In this document: positions 41,679 to 50,592 of the stretch, in pieces
Numbering within the stretch: position 1 is the first letter of the stretch
Layout: each line of letters starts with the position of its first letter
Assembly (NCBI RefSeq): GCF_031846415.1
Contig: NZ_JAVRHT010000021.1
Location: 1 to 64,000 of the forward strand
DNA from: Rubrivirga litoralis
GTDB lineage: Bacteria; Bacteroidota; Rhodothermia; Rhodothermales; Rubricoccaceae
DNA length: 64,000 nucleotides
Reading direction: 5' to 3'
Translations under genes and position numbers: made by a program
Notes under the pieces: generated by a model
The model's input: the letters and a program-made list of their open reading frames with translations, nothing else
The model's database searches: none
What the model was told of the DNA's origin: nothing

Positions 41679-42644
41679 ATGGCCGCTCCTGACCCTACGA
41701 CCGCCCCGCCCGAGCGGGAGCCGTCCGCCCGTCGCGTCGTCGCCGGCGTGTCGCTGAGCGGCCCGGACCTGCGCTACGCCGAGGTCGTCCACGAGGGCGG
41801 GGCGGCCCGGCTCCGGCGGCTCGGCGTGCTCGACTTCGCGTTCGACGTCGAGCGGGCCGTCCTGGGCGACGGCGCCCCCGACGCCCTGAGCGAAGTCGCC
41901 GAGGCGCTCGGCGAGGTCCTGGGCGGCACCGAGGCGTCCGTGCTCGTCGTCGCCGCGCACCCGACGACCACGACGACGTTTTTCACCCCGCTCCCCGCGG
42001 GGATCTCGGACGAGGCCCGCGACGCCCAAATCCGCCAGGAGACGGCGCTCCTGGCCGACCTCGCGCCCGACCTCGCCGTCCGCGTGCGGGCCGTCCCGGT
42101 GCGGTCGGAGTCCGGCCCCGGCGGCGGGCGCCGGTGGTACCACGTGGTCCACGCCGCCGAGCCCGTCCACGTCCGCCTCTCGCTGCTCGCCGATGCCCTC
42201 GGCGTGCCGGCCTACGACCTCGCCGACACGACGCGCGCCGTGGCCGCGCTCGCCGACCGCCCCGCCCCCGACAACGGCGACAGCGCGGCGGGCGGGGCGG
42301 AGGCGCCGGTCGAGGTCGTCGTGGGCGCCTACGCGGCGCACACCGAGGTCGCGCTCTGCCAGGGCGGGGCGTTCCTGTTCGGCCACAGCGGGGCCGGCAC
42401 GACGCCCGAGGACACGGCCTACTTCGCGCTCTCGGCGCTCCAGCACGCGGGGCTCGACGCCGCGGCCGCCGGCCGGCTGCGGACCTACGGGACGGCGGCC
42501 GACGCCGACCGCCTCGCGCTCGCGGCCGACCTCCTGGGGCGCGACCTCGAGCCGCTCGACCCGTTCGCTGCGTTCGGCCGGAGCCCCGACGTCTCGGACG
42601 CCGAGCGGGCCGCGTTCGCGCCGGTCCTCGGCGGCTTGCTCTAG
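41679..42644 (+). CDS. PilM-like actin-fold protein
   Basis: The 321-residue product starts MAAPDPTTAPPEREPSARRV, then VVAGVSLSGPDLRYAEVV and VLVVAAHPTTTTTFFTPLPAGISDEARDAQIRQE (residues about 87-120). This resembles the ASKHA-fold start and SVPxxxxxFxxxxxL segment of PilM/competence proteins. I cannot confirm a nucleotide site. It follows the pseudopilin-like gene after 25 nt. G-boxes encode GGAARL and AAGGAEAP loops. Confidence 0.65.
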   Translation: MAAPDPTTAPPEREPSARRVVAGVSLSGPDLRYAEVVHEGGAARLRRLGVLDFAFDVERAVLGDGAPDALSEVAEALGEVLGGTEASVLVVAAHPTTTTTFFTPLPAGISDEARDAQIRQETALLADLAPDLAVRVRAVPVRSESGPGGGRRWYHVVHAAEPVHVRLSLLADALGVPAYDLADTTRAVAALADRPAPDNGDSAAGGAEAPVEVVVGAYAAHTEVALCQGGAFLFGHSGAGTTPEDTAYFALSALQHAGLDAAAAGRLRTYGTAADADRLALAADLLGRDLEPLDPFAAFGRSPDVSDAERAAFAPVLGGLL

Positions 42645-42715
42645 GGCGGGGTGACGCCGACCGCCCCGCCCGCGCCCCGCGCCGGAGGCCCCGCGCCTCC
42701 AGAGAGGGCGGGCTA

Positions 42716-43261
42716 GTGCGGATCGTCGGCGGAGCGCTCGCGCGGCGCACGATCGAGGCCCCCAGGGGGAGCCGGACGCGGCCGACGACGGACCGCGTCC
42801 GCGAGGCGCTGTTCAACCTGCTCGGCGCGCGCCTGGACTTGGGCGGGGCGGTCGTGACCGACTTGTTCGCGGGGAGCGGGGCGCTGGGGCTCGAAGCCCT
42901 CAGTCGCGGCGCCGCACGCGCCACGTTCGTCGAGCGCCACGGGCCGACGCTCGCGCTCGCGCGGCGGAACGCGCAGGCGCTGGGCGTCGAGGACCGGGCC
43001 GCCTTCGTCCGCGCCGATGCGCTCAAGGCGCTGGCCCGCGGGCTCGGCCCGTGCGACCTCGTTTTGGCCGACCCGCCCTACGACCTCCCCGAGCTCCCGG
43101 ACCTCCCCGCCCTCGCCCGCCCCGCCCTCGCGCCGGGCGGCCTGCTGGCCGTCGAGCACGACGCGCGCCACGCGTTCGGCGGCGCCCCCGGCTGGCTCCT
43201 CTCGCGCGCCTACGGCGGGACCGTCGTGAGCCTGTTCGAGGGGACGGGAGAAAAGGGATGA
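42716..43261 (+). CDS. rsmD: 16S rRNA (guanine-966-N2)-methyltransferase
   Basis: RsmD methylates G966 in helix 31 of 16S rRNA. From the GTG at 42716 the product is 181 residues, starting (M)RIVGGALARRTIEAPRGSRT and TTDRVREALFNLLG, as in RsmD. The SAM motif DLFAGSGALGLEALSRGA is at about residues 49-66 and catalytic LADPPYD at about 117. Normal length. It is followed by coaD, a neighbour pair common in many bacteria. Confidence 0.93.
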   Translation: MRIVGGALARRTIEAPRGSRTRPTTDRVREALFNLLGARLDLGGAVVTDLFAGSGALGLEALSRGAARATFVERHGPTLALARRNAQALGVEDRAAFVRADALKALARGLGPCDLVLADPPYDLPELPDLPALARPALAPGGLLAVEHDARHAFGGAPGWLLSRAYGGTVVSLFEGTGEKG

Positions 43262-43283
43262 GGCACGGGGCGGGGCGGCCGAT

Positions 43284-43318
43284 CTTGCCCCTTGCCCCTT
43301 GCCCCTTGCCCCTTGCCC
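43284..43318 (+). repeat. Tandem heptamer array (CTTGCCC)x5 before coaD
   Basis: Five exact CTTGCCC units follow G-box GGGCGGGGCGG and CCGAT, ending 3 nt before the coaD ATG. Layout is identical to the CTTCCGC arrays but with a different heptamer. Confidence 0.95.
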
Positions 43319-43321
43319 CGC

Positions 43322-43828
43322 ATGAAGCTCGCCCTCTACCCCGGCACGTTCGACCCCATCACGCTCGGCCACCTCGACGTGCTGGAGCGGGCGCTCCGCG
43401 TGTTCGACCGCATCGAGATGACGGTCGCCGTGAACGCGTCGAAGCAGACGCTCTTCTCGACCGAGGACCGCGTGGGGCTGGTGCAGGCGAGCGTCGAGGG
43501 CGTCGAGGGCGCCGACCGCGTGACGGTGACGGCCTTCGAGGGGCTCCTCGTCGACCACGCCCGGGCGACCGGCGCGGTGGCGCTCGTCCGCGGGCTCCGG
43601 CAGGTGTCGGACTTCGACTACGAGTTCCGCATGGCGCTCGCCAACCGGCGCCTGTTCCCCGAGCTCCAGTCCGTGTTCCTGATGCCGGGCGAGGCGCACA
43701 CGTTCGTCGCCGCGTCCATCGTCCGCGAGATCCACCACTGGGGCGGCGACGTGTCGTCGTTCGTGCCGCCGGTCGTGGCCGAGGCCCTCGCGGCGCGGCC
43801 GGGGCGGGGCGGGGCGGACCCGACGTAG
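43322..43828 (+). CDS. coaD: Phosphopantetheine adenylyltransferase
   Basis: This enzyme catalyses the penultimate step of CoA synthesis. The 168-residue product starts MKLALYPGTFDPITLGHLDV, with the nucleotidyltransferase TLGH motif (about residues 14-17). VALVRGLRQVSDFDYEFRMALANRRL follows (about 88-113), then ASIVREIHHWGGDVSSFVP. The C-terminal PGRGGADPT is encoded by a G-box running into the stop. The ATG at 43322 is chosen directly after the heptamer array. Confidence 0.96.
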   Translation: MKLALYPGTFDPITLGHLDVLERALRVFDRIEMTVAVNASKQTLFSTEDRVGLVQASVEGVEGADRVTVTAFEGLLVDHARATGAVALVRGLRQVSDFDYEFRMALANRRLFPELQSVFLMPGEAHTFVAASIVREIHHWGGDVSSFVPPVVAEALAARPGRGGADPT

Positions 43829-43876
43829 GCCGTTTGGGCACAAAGGATGGGATTGGCTGCACGGGCGGGGTGGCCC

Positions 43877-43884
43877 TAGCCTGG
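43877..43884 (+). promoter_or_regulatory. Candidate -7 promoter element
   Basis: TAGCCTGG, after a G-box and 22 nt before the ATG at 43907. It resembles the TAGCTTGG octamers elsewhere. Weak. Confidence 0.25.
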
Positions 43885-43906
43885 GCGTCCACCTCCGCCG
43901 CCTGCC

Positions 43907-44797
43907 ATGCGTCCCGCCCCGCCCCGCGCGCTGTTCGCGCTCCTCGCCTTTTTGCTCGCGGCCGTGCCCGCCGTCCCGGCGCTCGCGCAGTCGGCCCGCC
44001 CCGCCCCGGGGGCGCACCGCCTCCTCATCGCGCCGACGGCGCGGCCGGTCCCGGCGGGCGAGTGGCGCCTGGGCGTAGCCGAGTTCATCGTACCGACGGC
44101 GGCCGTGGGCGGCGGGGGCGGGCTGAGCCTGGGGGCCGGCGTCATCGCATCGCCCGCTTCTGAGTTTGTTGGGACGGTGTTCGTCGAGCCCAAGTGGAGC
44201 GTCGTCGACCGGCCCGGCCTCGCCGTCGCGCTCGGGGCGACGGGTCGGATCGACCCGTTCGGTGCGCTCGGGGTCGACGTCGCGGTCACACCTTACGCCG
44301 TGACCACGGTCGGCAACGCGGCCGTCGTGGGCGGGGTGGCGGGCACGGTCGGCGTCGGCGGCCGGGTCAACCTGGGCCGCCCGTTCCAGCGCCTCATCGG
44401 CGCTCCCACCATCGACGTCGGGGTCTACACCGGGGAGCGCGGTGCCTACCGGGTCGACGTGGTGCCGGCGCCGGCCGCCTTTGCAGGCCTGGAGGTCCGG
44501 GCGTCGGAGGCCGTCACGCTGCTGCTCGAAGCCGGCGCCTTGCCGGACCGGACGCTGTCGTACCGCGTGGGCGGCGACGGCGGCTACCTGATCGACCCGG
44601 TGCCGGGAGTACAGGACCCCGGTCTCCATCGCAGTTCGGTGTACTACGACCTCTCGCTGGGGACGGCCGCGCGGTTCGCGGTCGGCCGTGCGGCGGTCGA
44701 CGTGGGTGTTCTGTTCGCCTACGACGCGGAGGCGTACGCGAGCACGATGCCCCAAGTGGCCCCGTGGCTCAACGTGACGCTCGGCCTGGGTCGGTAG
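43907..44797 (+). CDS. Putative outer-membrane beta-barrel protein
   Basis: The 296-residue product has a signal peptide (ALFALLAFLLAAVPAVPALAQ). Alternating hydrophobic/polar strands with many Gly, Val, Asp and aromatic ends follow (GAGVIASPASEFVGTVFVEPKWSVV; ATGRIDPFGALGVDVAVTPYAV). It ends WLNVTLGLGR, consistent with a small barrel closing strand. No enzymatic motif. Unknown role in the outer membrane. Confidence 0.75.
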   Translation: MRPAPPRALFALLAFLLAAVPAVPALAQSARPAPGAHRLLIAPTARPVPAGEWRLGVAEFIVPTAAVGGGGGLSLGAGVIASPASEFVGTVFVEPKWSVVDRPGLAVALGATGRIDPFGALGVDVAVTPYAVTTVGNAAVVGGVAGTVGVGGRVNLGRPFQRLIGAPTIDVGVYTGERGAYRVDVVPAPAAFAGLEVRASEAVTLLLEAGALPDRTLSYRVGGDGGYLIDPVPGVQDPGLHRSSVYYDLSLGTAARFAVGRAAVDVGVLFAYDAEAYASTMPQVAPWLNVTLGLGR

Positions 44798-44857
44798 AGC
44801 GAGTCGGCCCGAGCGGGGCGGCCGTCGCCGCGGCTCTCGGCGCGGGCGGGGCGGCTC

Positions 44858-44865
44858 TACCTTCC
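44858..44865 (+). promoter_or_regulatory. Candidate -7 promoter element before aminotransferase
   Basis: TACCTTCC, after a G-box and 26 nt before the ATG at 44892. Fits the TAnnTT core. Confidence 0.3.
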
Positions 44866-44891
44866 GACTCCCCGCCCCGCCCCGAGCCTCG

Positions 44892-46103
44892 ATGACCGCC
44901 CCGCCCCTGGACGCCCTCAACCCGAACGTGGCCGCCATGCGGCCGTCGGCGACGCTCGCCATCTCGGCCCGGGCCTCGGCCCTCCGCCGCGAGGGCCGCG
45001 ACGTCATCGCGCTCTCGGCCGGCGAGCCCGACTTTCCCACGCCGGCGCCCATCGTCGAGGCCGCGCACCAGGCGCTCCGCGACGAGCGGTTCGGGTACAC
45101 GGCGAGCGCCGGCCTCCCCGAGCTCCGCGAGGCGGTCGCGCAGAAGCTCCGCGACGAGAACGGGCTGGATGTCGAGGCGGGGCAGGTCGTGTGCTCGAAC
45201 GGAGCGAAGCAGGCGGTGGCGCAGTCGCTCCTCGCCGTGTGCGCCCCGGGCGACGAGGTCGTGATCCCGGCCCCGTACTGGGTGAGCTACCCCGAGATGG
45301 TCCGGCTCGCCGGCGCCGAGCCGGTCGCCGTCGAGGCGACGGCGGAGGCGGGGTACAAGGTCACGCCGGAGCAGCTCGACGCCGCGATCACGGAGCGGAC
45401 GCGTGCGGTCATCCTCAACAGCCCGTCGAACCCGACCGGCGCCGTCTACACCGCGAGCGAGCTCGAAGCGCTGGCCGCCGTGATCCGCCGGCACCCGCGC
45501 GTCCTCGTGGTGTCGGACGAGATCTACGAGTACGTCGTATTCGACGCCGATTTTCAGTCCTTCGCGGCCCTCGACGGGATGGCCGAGCGGACGATGACGG
45601 TCAACGGGTTCTCAAAGGGGTTCGCCATGACGGGGTGGCGGCTGGGGTACCTCGCCGGCCCGCCGTGGTGGGCGTCGGCGGCGTCGAAGATCCAGAGCCA
45701 GCTGACGAGCGGGCCGAACTCGATCACGCAGTACGCGGCGCTCGCGGCGTTCACGATGGGGCCGGAGCCGGTCGAGACGATGGTGGCCGCCTTCCGCGAG
45801 CGCCGCGACGCCGTCCTCGCGCGGCTCCGCGCCCTCGACGGCGTCGCGTGCCCGACGCCGCAGGGCGCCTTCTACTTGTTCCCTGACGTCTCCTCCGTCT
45901 ACGGCCGCCGCGCGCCGGGCGGGGCGGAGGTCGCGGGCAGCGTCGACCTGTGCACGTACCTCCTGGACGAGCACGGCGTGGCCCTCGTCCCCGGCGAGGC
46001 GTTCGGGTCCGACGCCGGCGTCCGGCTCTCGTACGCGACCGACCTCGACACGCTGATGCGCGCGTGCGACCGGATCGGGGCGGGGTGGGAGGCGCTGCGG
46101 TAG
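44892..46103 (+). CDS. aspC: Class I PLP-dependent aminotransferase (aspartate aminotransferase-like)
   Basis: The 403-residue product has a fold-type I layout: LSAGEPDFPTPAPI (about residues 39-52), GYTASAGLPELREAVAQKL and NSPSNPTGAVY (about 177). SDEIYEYVVFD and the PLP lysine in VNGFSKGFAMTGWRLGYLAG (about 242) complete it. These match the Igamma aspartate/prephenate aminotransferase group. Exact substrate is not certain; aspartate is most likely. Start MTAPPLDALNPNVAAMRPSA. Confidence 0.88.
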   Translation: MTAPPLDALNPNVAAMRPSATLAISARASALRREGRDVIALSAGEPDFPTPAPIVEAAHQALRDERFGYTASAGLPELREAVAQKLRDENGLDVEAGQVVCSNGAKQAVAQSLLAVCAPGDEVVIPAPYWVSYPEMVRLAGAEPVAVEATAEAGYKVTPEQLDAAITERTRAVILNSPSNPTGAVYTASELEALAAVIRRHPRVLVVSDEIYEYVVFDADFQSFAALDGMAERTMTVNGFSKGFAMTGWRLGYLAGPPWWASAASKIQSQLTSGPNSITQYAALAAFTMGPEPVETMVAAFRERRDAVLARLRALDGVACPTPQGAFYLFPDVSSVYGRRAPGGAEVAGSVDLCTYLLDEHGVALVPGEAFGSDAGVRLSYATDLDTLMRACDRIGAGWEALR

Positions 46104-46294
46104 CCGCCCCGCCCTCCACGACCGAGCGCGCTTGTCCCCGCCTGTCGTGACGACGCCCGCCCCGTCCCCTGCCATCGGTGCCGGGGGCGGGGCGGCGTCT
46201 GGAGACGTTCCGCCTGGGGGCGCTCCCGCAGGCCGCCCCGCCCGCGGACCCCGCCCCGCCCGGCCGCGTACGCCCGCACCTCCACCCCCGGACC

Positions 46295-47572
46295 GTGCCC
46301 GACCCGCCCCGCCCCCGCGTCTCCGACCGCACCGCCGGCGGCGGCCACCGTGAGGCCGGCGCCGAGAGCGTCCTCACCGACTACACGCCGCCCGCGGCCG
46401 AGCCCGCGCGCGACCGGCTGTGGGTCCACGCGCTCCTGTTCGCGCTCACGTTCGCGTCGATGGTGTGGGCGGGCGGGGCGCTCGTCGGGCGGGCCATGCT
46501 GTGGCCGACCGAGCCGGCGGCGTGGCCGTTCCTCGACGCGACCGGCCTGAGCCTGCTCGGCGACCCCGACTTCGTCCGCGACGGGCTCTTCTACGCCGTC
46601 CCGTTCCTGCTCTTCCTGACGGTCCACGAGTTCGGCCACTACATCGCGGCCCGCGTCGTCAAGACGCGGGTGTCGCTCCCGTACTACATCCCGATCCCGC
46701 TGCTGGGCTCGCTGGGTACGTTCGGAGCCGTGATCCGCATCAAGGAGCCGCTCCGGCGGACGCGCCAGCTGTTCGACATCGGCGCGGCCGGGCCGCTCGC
46801 CGGGTTCGTGGTCGCCGTCGGCGTGCTCGTCGCGGCGGTCTACGCGCTGCCCCCGGCTGAGTACCTCCTCGCCGTGCCGGGCCACCTGGAAGAGGCCGCT
46901 GCGCTCGCGCAGACGGGGGCGTTGCCGGCGTTCGACGCAGCGGCCGTCGCGCCGGGGTCGCAGGCGCTCGTGTTCGGCGACACGCCGCTGTTCCACCTGC
47001 TGAGCGGGCTCGGCGCGTACCGCGTCCCGGGCCACGAGATCATGCACTACCCGGTGCTCTTGGCGGGGTGGCTCGGCCTGTTCTTTACGGCGCTCAACCT
47101 GCTCCCCGTGGGCCAGCTCGACGGCGGGCACGTGGTCTACGCCCTCTTCGGCCCGGCCGTGCACCGCGTCGTCGCGCGGGTGACGACGATCCTCCTCTTG
47201 CTCTCGGGCGGCGTGGGCCTGGTGACGACGCCGGGGGCGGGGTGGACGTGGTGGCTGGCGCTCGGGCTGCTCTACGCGCTCGCGTTCGCGCGCCTGTTCG
47301 ACGGCGTGTGGTCGCTCGTGGCGTCGGCCGTCGGCGGGGCGCTGGCGCTGACGGCGCTCGTCGTGTTCGCCACGCCGGGGCTGGCGGCGGCGGTCGGCTA
47401 CACGGGCTGGCTCGTGTGGATCGGGCTCATCCTGCTCGTCGTCCGCGTGGACCACCCGCCGGTCCAGGTCCGCGAGCCGCTGACGCCGGCGCGGAAGGCG
47501 CTGGGCTACCTGTGCCTCGTGATCTTCGCGCTCTGCTTCTCGATCCAGCCCATCCAGTTCGTGATGGGGTAG
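46295..47572 (+). CDS. M50-family site-2 protease-like membrane peptidase
   Basis: From the GTG at 46295 the product is 425 residues; a GTG at 46178 would give a longer, low-complexity N-terminus. About eight TM segments are present. The zinc site is HEFGHYIAAR (HExxH, about residue 111) and the C-terminal Asp motif is NLLPVGQLDGGHVVYALFG (about 268-286). It resembles soluble-loop-lacking S2P homologues common in Bacteroidota. It likely cleaves membrane proteins within the bilayer. Start uncertain. Confidence 0.85.
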   Translation: MPDPPRPRVSDRTAGGGHREAGAESVLTDYTPPAAEPARDRLWVHALLFALTFASMVWAGGALVGRAMLWPTEPAAWPFLDATGLSLLGDPDFVRDGLFYAVPFLLFLTVHEFGHYIAARVVKTRVSLPYYIPIPLLGSLGTFGAVIRIKEPLRRTRQLFDIGAAGPLAGFVVAVGVLVAAVYALPPAEYLLAVPGHLEEAAALAQTGALPAFDAAAVAPGSQALVFGDTPLFHLLSGLGAYRVPGHEIMHYPVLLAGWLGLFFTALNLLPVGQLDGGHVVYALFGPAVHRVVARVTTILLLLSGGVGLVTTPGAGWTWWLALGLLYALAFARLFDGVWSLVASAVGGALALTALVVFATPGLAAAVGYTGWLVWIGLILLVVRVDHPPVQVREPLTPARKALGYLCLVIFALCFSIQPIQFVMG

Positions 47573-47590
47573 GGCTCGCTGCGCTCGCCG

Positions 47591-47653
47591 GGACTGGGGA
47601 CTGGGGACTGGGGACTGGGGACTGGGGACTGGGGACTGGGGACTGGGGACTGG
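47591..47653 (+). repeat. Tandem heptamer array (GGACTGG)x9
   Basis: Nine perfect 7-bp units start 19 nt after the M50 stop, purine-rich on the coding strand, followed by a G-box at about 47665. This is the most regular purine arm in the window. The unit resembles heptamers of cyanobacterial STRR repeats (recollection). Confidence 0.97.
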
Positions 47654-47908
47654 GGAGCGCGCGGGCGGGGTGGCGCCCGTTTTGTTCCGCCCCGCCCCGT
47701 GGCAGACGAGGGCGCGGTGGTCGGGAAAGCCGCCGCCCCGCCCGTGGCCGCCCCGCCCGCCGCCGCCCCGCCCGTGCACCCCCCGTTCGCGCTCCGGTCG
47801 CTGCGCTCCCCCGTCGCACGAACGGGGGGTGCGTTCGCCCGACACGAGCGGGCGATGCCCGGCCACCCCGCCCTCGCATTCTGCGGGCGGGGCGGTGCAC
47901 GTTGCCCC

Positions 47909-47985
47909 CGCTGCCCGCTGCCCGCTGCCCGCTGCCCGCTGCCCGCTGCCCGCTGCCCGCTGCCCGCTGCCCGCTGCCCGCTGCC
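47909..47985 (+). repeat. Tandem heptamer array (CGCTGCC)x11
   Basis: Eleven perfect 7-bp units, pyrimidine-rich on the coding strand of the downstream gene, preceded by a G-box at 47885-47895. The unit is the same as that of the 52011 array (GCTGCCC). Confidence 0.97.
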
Positions 47986-48127
47986 CGCGGGGGAAAAACG
48001 GCCGCCCCCCGCCCCGCCCGCCCCGGCCGGGGCTAGGTTCAGCGCCGGACTCACGCCCGCCGCTCCGCCCGACCGCTACGCCGTTTGCCGTTTCCGCGCC
48101 GCCGCTCGTCGTGAGCGCCCGCACTCG

Positions 48128-48907
48128 ATGCCCGTAGCCCGCCGGGGCCGCCCCGCCCCCGTCCTGCTGACCGTGGCGGCCCTGCTCGGGGCCGCGCTCG
48201 CCGCCTGCGACGCCGCGCCCGGGATCCCCGGCGAGTCCGCCCGGCCCGTGATCGAGGACGTCCGCGTGACGCCTCTTCGTGACTCGCTGGCCTCCAGCGC
48301 GCCGACGGCCGAGGTCCCGCTCGTGGTCGAGACCGAGGTGGGCGGGGCGGGGCCGATCACGGTCCGCGTCCGCGTCCGCTACGCCGAGACGGACTCGCTG
48401 GCGGGCCAGGCCGAGGTCGAGGTCGAGCCGGGGCCGGTCCGCGTCGAGGTCCCGCTCGCGCTCCCGCGCGGGGCGACCGGGGCCTACGACGTCGTCGTCA
48501 CGACCGAAGGGCCGGACGGGCGCCTGGGCGACGAGGCGCGGGCCGTGTTCCGGTTTGCGGCGACCAACCTCGGGCCGCCGGTCGTGGCGGTCAACCCGCC
48601 GCTGCCCCGCCCGCTCCCGACGGGGCAGGACACGGTGCAGGTGCCCATCGTCGCAGCGGTCAGCGACCCAGACGGGATCGCGAATGTGGCGCTCGTGATC
48701 GTGCGCGACCCTGAGTCTGGCCGCTTTATCGGCCGCCTGCTAGACGACGGCGAAGGAAAGGACGAGGTGGCCGGCGACGGGGTCTACTCGGCGGCCATCG
48801 AGGTTGGGTCGGGCTTCCCGCCGGGGACGTACGCCTTGGAGGTCGTCGCCGTAGACCGGGCGGAGGCCGTCAGCGAGCCGGCCCGGTTCACCTTTACCAT
48901 CCAGTGA
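48128..48907 (+). CDS. Putative lipoprotein with Ig-like repeats
   Basis: The 259-residue product starts MPVARRGRPAPVLLTVAALL, a signal ending in lipobox LAAC. The mature protein is beta-rich, with two Ig-like stretches (ITVRVRVRYAETDSLAGQAEVEVEPG; then TVQVPIVAAVSDPDGIANVALVIVRD). The segment GDGVYSAAIEVGSGFPPGTYALEVVAVD is typical of extracellular carbohydrate-active or adhesion proteins. Its stop overlaps the next gene's start (GTGATG). First gene of a three-gene coupled cluster. Confidence 0.8.
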   Translation: MPVARRGRPAPVLLTVAALLGAALAACDAAPGIPGESARPVIEDVRVTPLRDSLASSAPTAEVPLVVETEVGGAGPITVRVRVRYAETDSLAGQAEVEVEPGPVRVEVPLALPRGATGAYDVVVTTEGPDGRLGDEARAVFRFAATNLGPPVVAVNPPLPRPLPTGQDTVQVPIVAAVSDPDGIANVALVIVRDPESGRFIGRLLDDGEGKDEVAGDGVYSAAIEVGSGFPPGTYALEVVAVDRAEAVSEPARFTFTIQ

Positions 48908-50592
48908 TGCGGCGCCTCCTTTTTGCGCTCGCCGTGGGCGGCGCGCTCGTGGGCGGGGTGGCCGCCCCGCCCGCCGCGGCCCAGACGGTCGAGGCCGGCG
49001 ACGGCGCCTTTACGGCGCTCCCGGCCGGCGCCCGCAACGGTGTGTTCGTGCTCGACGCCGAGGGCGGCACGCTTTACGCCGGCCCGCGCCTCGTCGCCGT
49101 CGAGCCCGACGGGACGCTCCGGTTCCTCGGTGGCGACCCCGCGTTCGACCCGGCCACGGCCGTCGGCGCCCGCGTGTTCGACGTCGAGGCCGTGGGCGAC
49201 ACGATCGTCGTGGCGCTCGGGTTCAACGACGTCACGTCCGACGAGGAGGCCCCGCCCTCGACGGCGGCCGGCTTCGCCGTCTCAACCGACGGCGGGCGGA
49301 CGTGGACGTCGCGCGGCCCCGCCCTCGACCAGTCCGTCGACACGACGGTCACGGTCGGCGCGTCGGTGCTCCGGGCCGTTCCGGCGACGGTCCCGCAGGG
49401 GGCGGCCACGGGCAGCCTCGCGCTCACGGCCGGGGCCGACACGGTCTACGCGGCGTCCGGCCTCGCCGGGCTCCGCCGGTCGACCGATCTCGGCGCCACG
49501 TGGCAGCGCGTCGTGCTCCCGCCCGACTCGGCGGCTGTGCTCGACCCGCGCGAGCCGCAGGCGTTCCTCTACGTCCCCGACAACCGCCGCCTGCCGCGCC
49601 AGGACGCCGACGGCAACCCGGTCGCGGTCCCCGTCTCGCTCAACAACATCCCCAACTCCGTTCTGGTCGACGAGGCCGGAACGGTCTGGGTGGGGACGAA
49701 CGCCGGCCTCAACCGCTCGGTCCGGCTGCCCGACGCCGCCGACCTCGCGTGGCTCCGCTACGTCGACGACCCGCTCGGGGGCGGGCCGGTCGGCAACGTG
49801 GTCGGGGCGCTCGCGGCGCGCGACGACCCGGACGGCCGGGATCCGGTGTGGATTGCGGCCTTTAGCTCGGCGGTCCTGGGAGCGGCCGCGCCCGAGGAGG
49901 AGAGCGGGGTGGTGGTGTGGCGCGGCGACGACGCCGACGGGTTCGCCGTCTTCGAGCCCGTCCTGCTCGGAGTCGCGGCGACCGACATCGCGTTCGACGC
50001 CGAGCGCGCCTACGTGGCCGCCCCCGCCGACGGCCTCTACGTGTCCGACGACGACGGCGCCTCCTGGCGCGTGGTCCGCGTGTTCCGGGACGCCGCTGGC
50101 CGCCGTCTCCCGCTGAACCCGAACGACCAAGTCCGCGCCGTCGCCACGACGCCCGGCGCCGTCTGGGTCGGGCTGGGCGGCGCCGACCGCTCGTCAGGCG
50201 GCCTCCTCCAGAGCACCGACGGCGCCCGGACGTGGACGCTGTTCCGCGCCGATGTCGCGCCCGGCACCGACGTCGACGGTGAGCCCGCCGAGGCCGGCTC
50301 GGCCCGCGATGTCGACGTCTACGCCTACCCTAACCCGTTCGCGCCGAGCCGCGACGGGGCCGTCCGCGTCCGGCTCGACCTGGCGTCGCCGGCCGACCTC
50401 ACGGTCCGCATCTTCGACTTCGCCATGAGCCTCGTCCGCACGCTGGACGCGCCGGGCCGCCCCGCCGGCCCGAACGAGGTCCGGTGGGACGGGCGGACCG
50501 ACGGCGGGCTCCGCGTTGCCAACGGGGCCTACATCTACGTCGTCGAGGGCGCCGGGGCCTCGCGCTCGGGCCGCATCCTGGTCATCGAATGA
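48907..50592 (+). CDS. Secreted BNR/Asp-box protein with T9SS-type C-terminal sorting domain
   Basis: The 561-residue product starts MRRLLFALAVGGALVGGVAA, a signal peptide. Asp-box motifs STDGGRTW, STDLGATW, SDDDGASW and STDGARTW indicate a propeller-like fold. The last 90 or so residues (VYAYPNPFAP, LTVRIFDFAMSLVRTLDAPG, VRWDGRTDGG, NGAYIYVVE) match the FlgD-like/type A sorting domain used by type IX secretion. A GTG at 48904 is an alternative start. Coupled to both neighbours by overlaps. Confidence 0.88.
   Translation: MRRLLFALAVGGALVGGVAAPPAAAQTVEAGDGAFTALPAGARNGVFVLDAEGGTLYAGPRLVAVEPDGTLRFLGGDPAFDPATAVGARVFDVEAVGDTIVVALGFNDVTSDEEAPPSTAAGFAVSTDGGRTWTSRGPALDQSVDTTVTVGASVLRAVPATVPQGAATGSLALTAGADTVYAASGLAGLRRSTDLGATWQRVVLPPDSAAVLDPREPQAFLYVPDNRRLPRQDADGNPVAVPVSLNNIPNSVLVDEAGTVWVGTNAGLNRSVRLPDAADLAWLRYVDDPLGGGPVGNVVGALAARDDPDGRDPVWIAAFSSAVLGAAAPEEESGVVVWRGDDADGFAVFEPVLLGVAATDIAFDAERAYVAAPADGLYVSDDDGASWRVVRVFRDAAGRRLPLNPNDQVRAVATTPGAVWVGLGGADRSSGGLLQSTDGARTWTLFRADVAPGTDVDGEPAEAGSARDVDVYAYPNPFAPSRDGAVRVRLDLASPADLTVRIFDFAMSLVRTLDAPGRPAGPNEVRWDGRTDGGLRVANGAYIYVVEGAGASRSGRILVIE

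Larger units (their letters stand above)
47573..48127. other. 555-bp repeat block after the M50 gene
   Basis: No gene is found. Contents: (GGACTGG)x9 at 47591-47653; G-boxes from about 47664; an imperfect palindrome with arms CACCCCCCGTTCG (47777-47789) and CGAACGGGGGGTG (47819-47831); further G-boxes; (CGCTGCC)x11 at 47909-47985; then a GC-rich stretch to the next ATG. Confidence 0.85.

Noticed and set aside
47591..47985. Could the heptamer arrays be a CRISPR array?
   Set aside because: The units are contiguous 7-mers without spacers and no cas genes are present.
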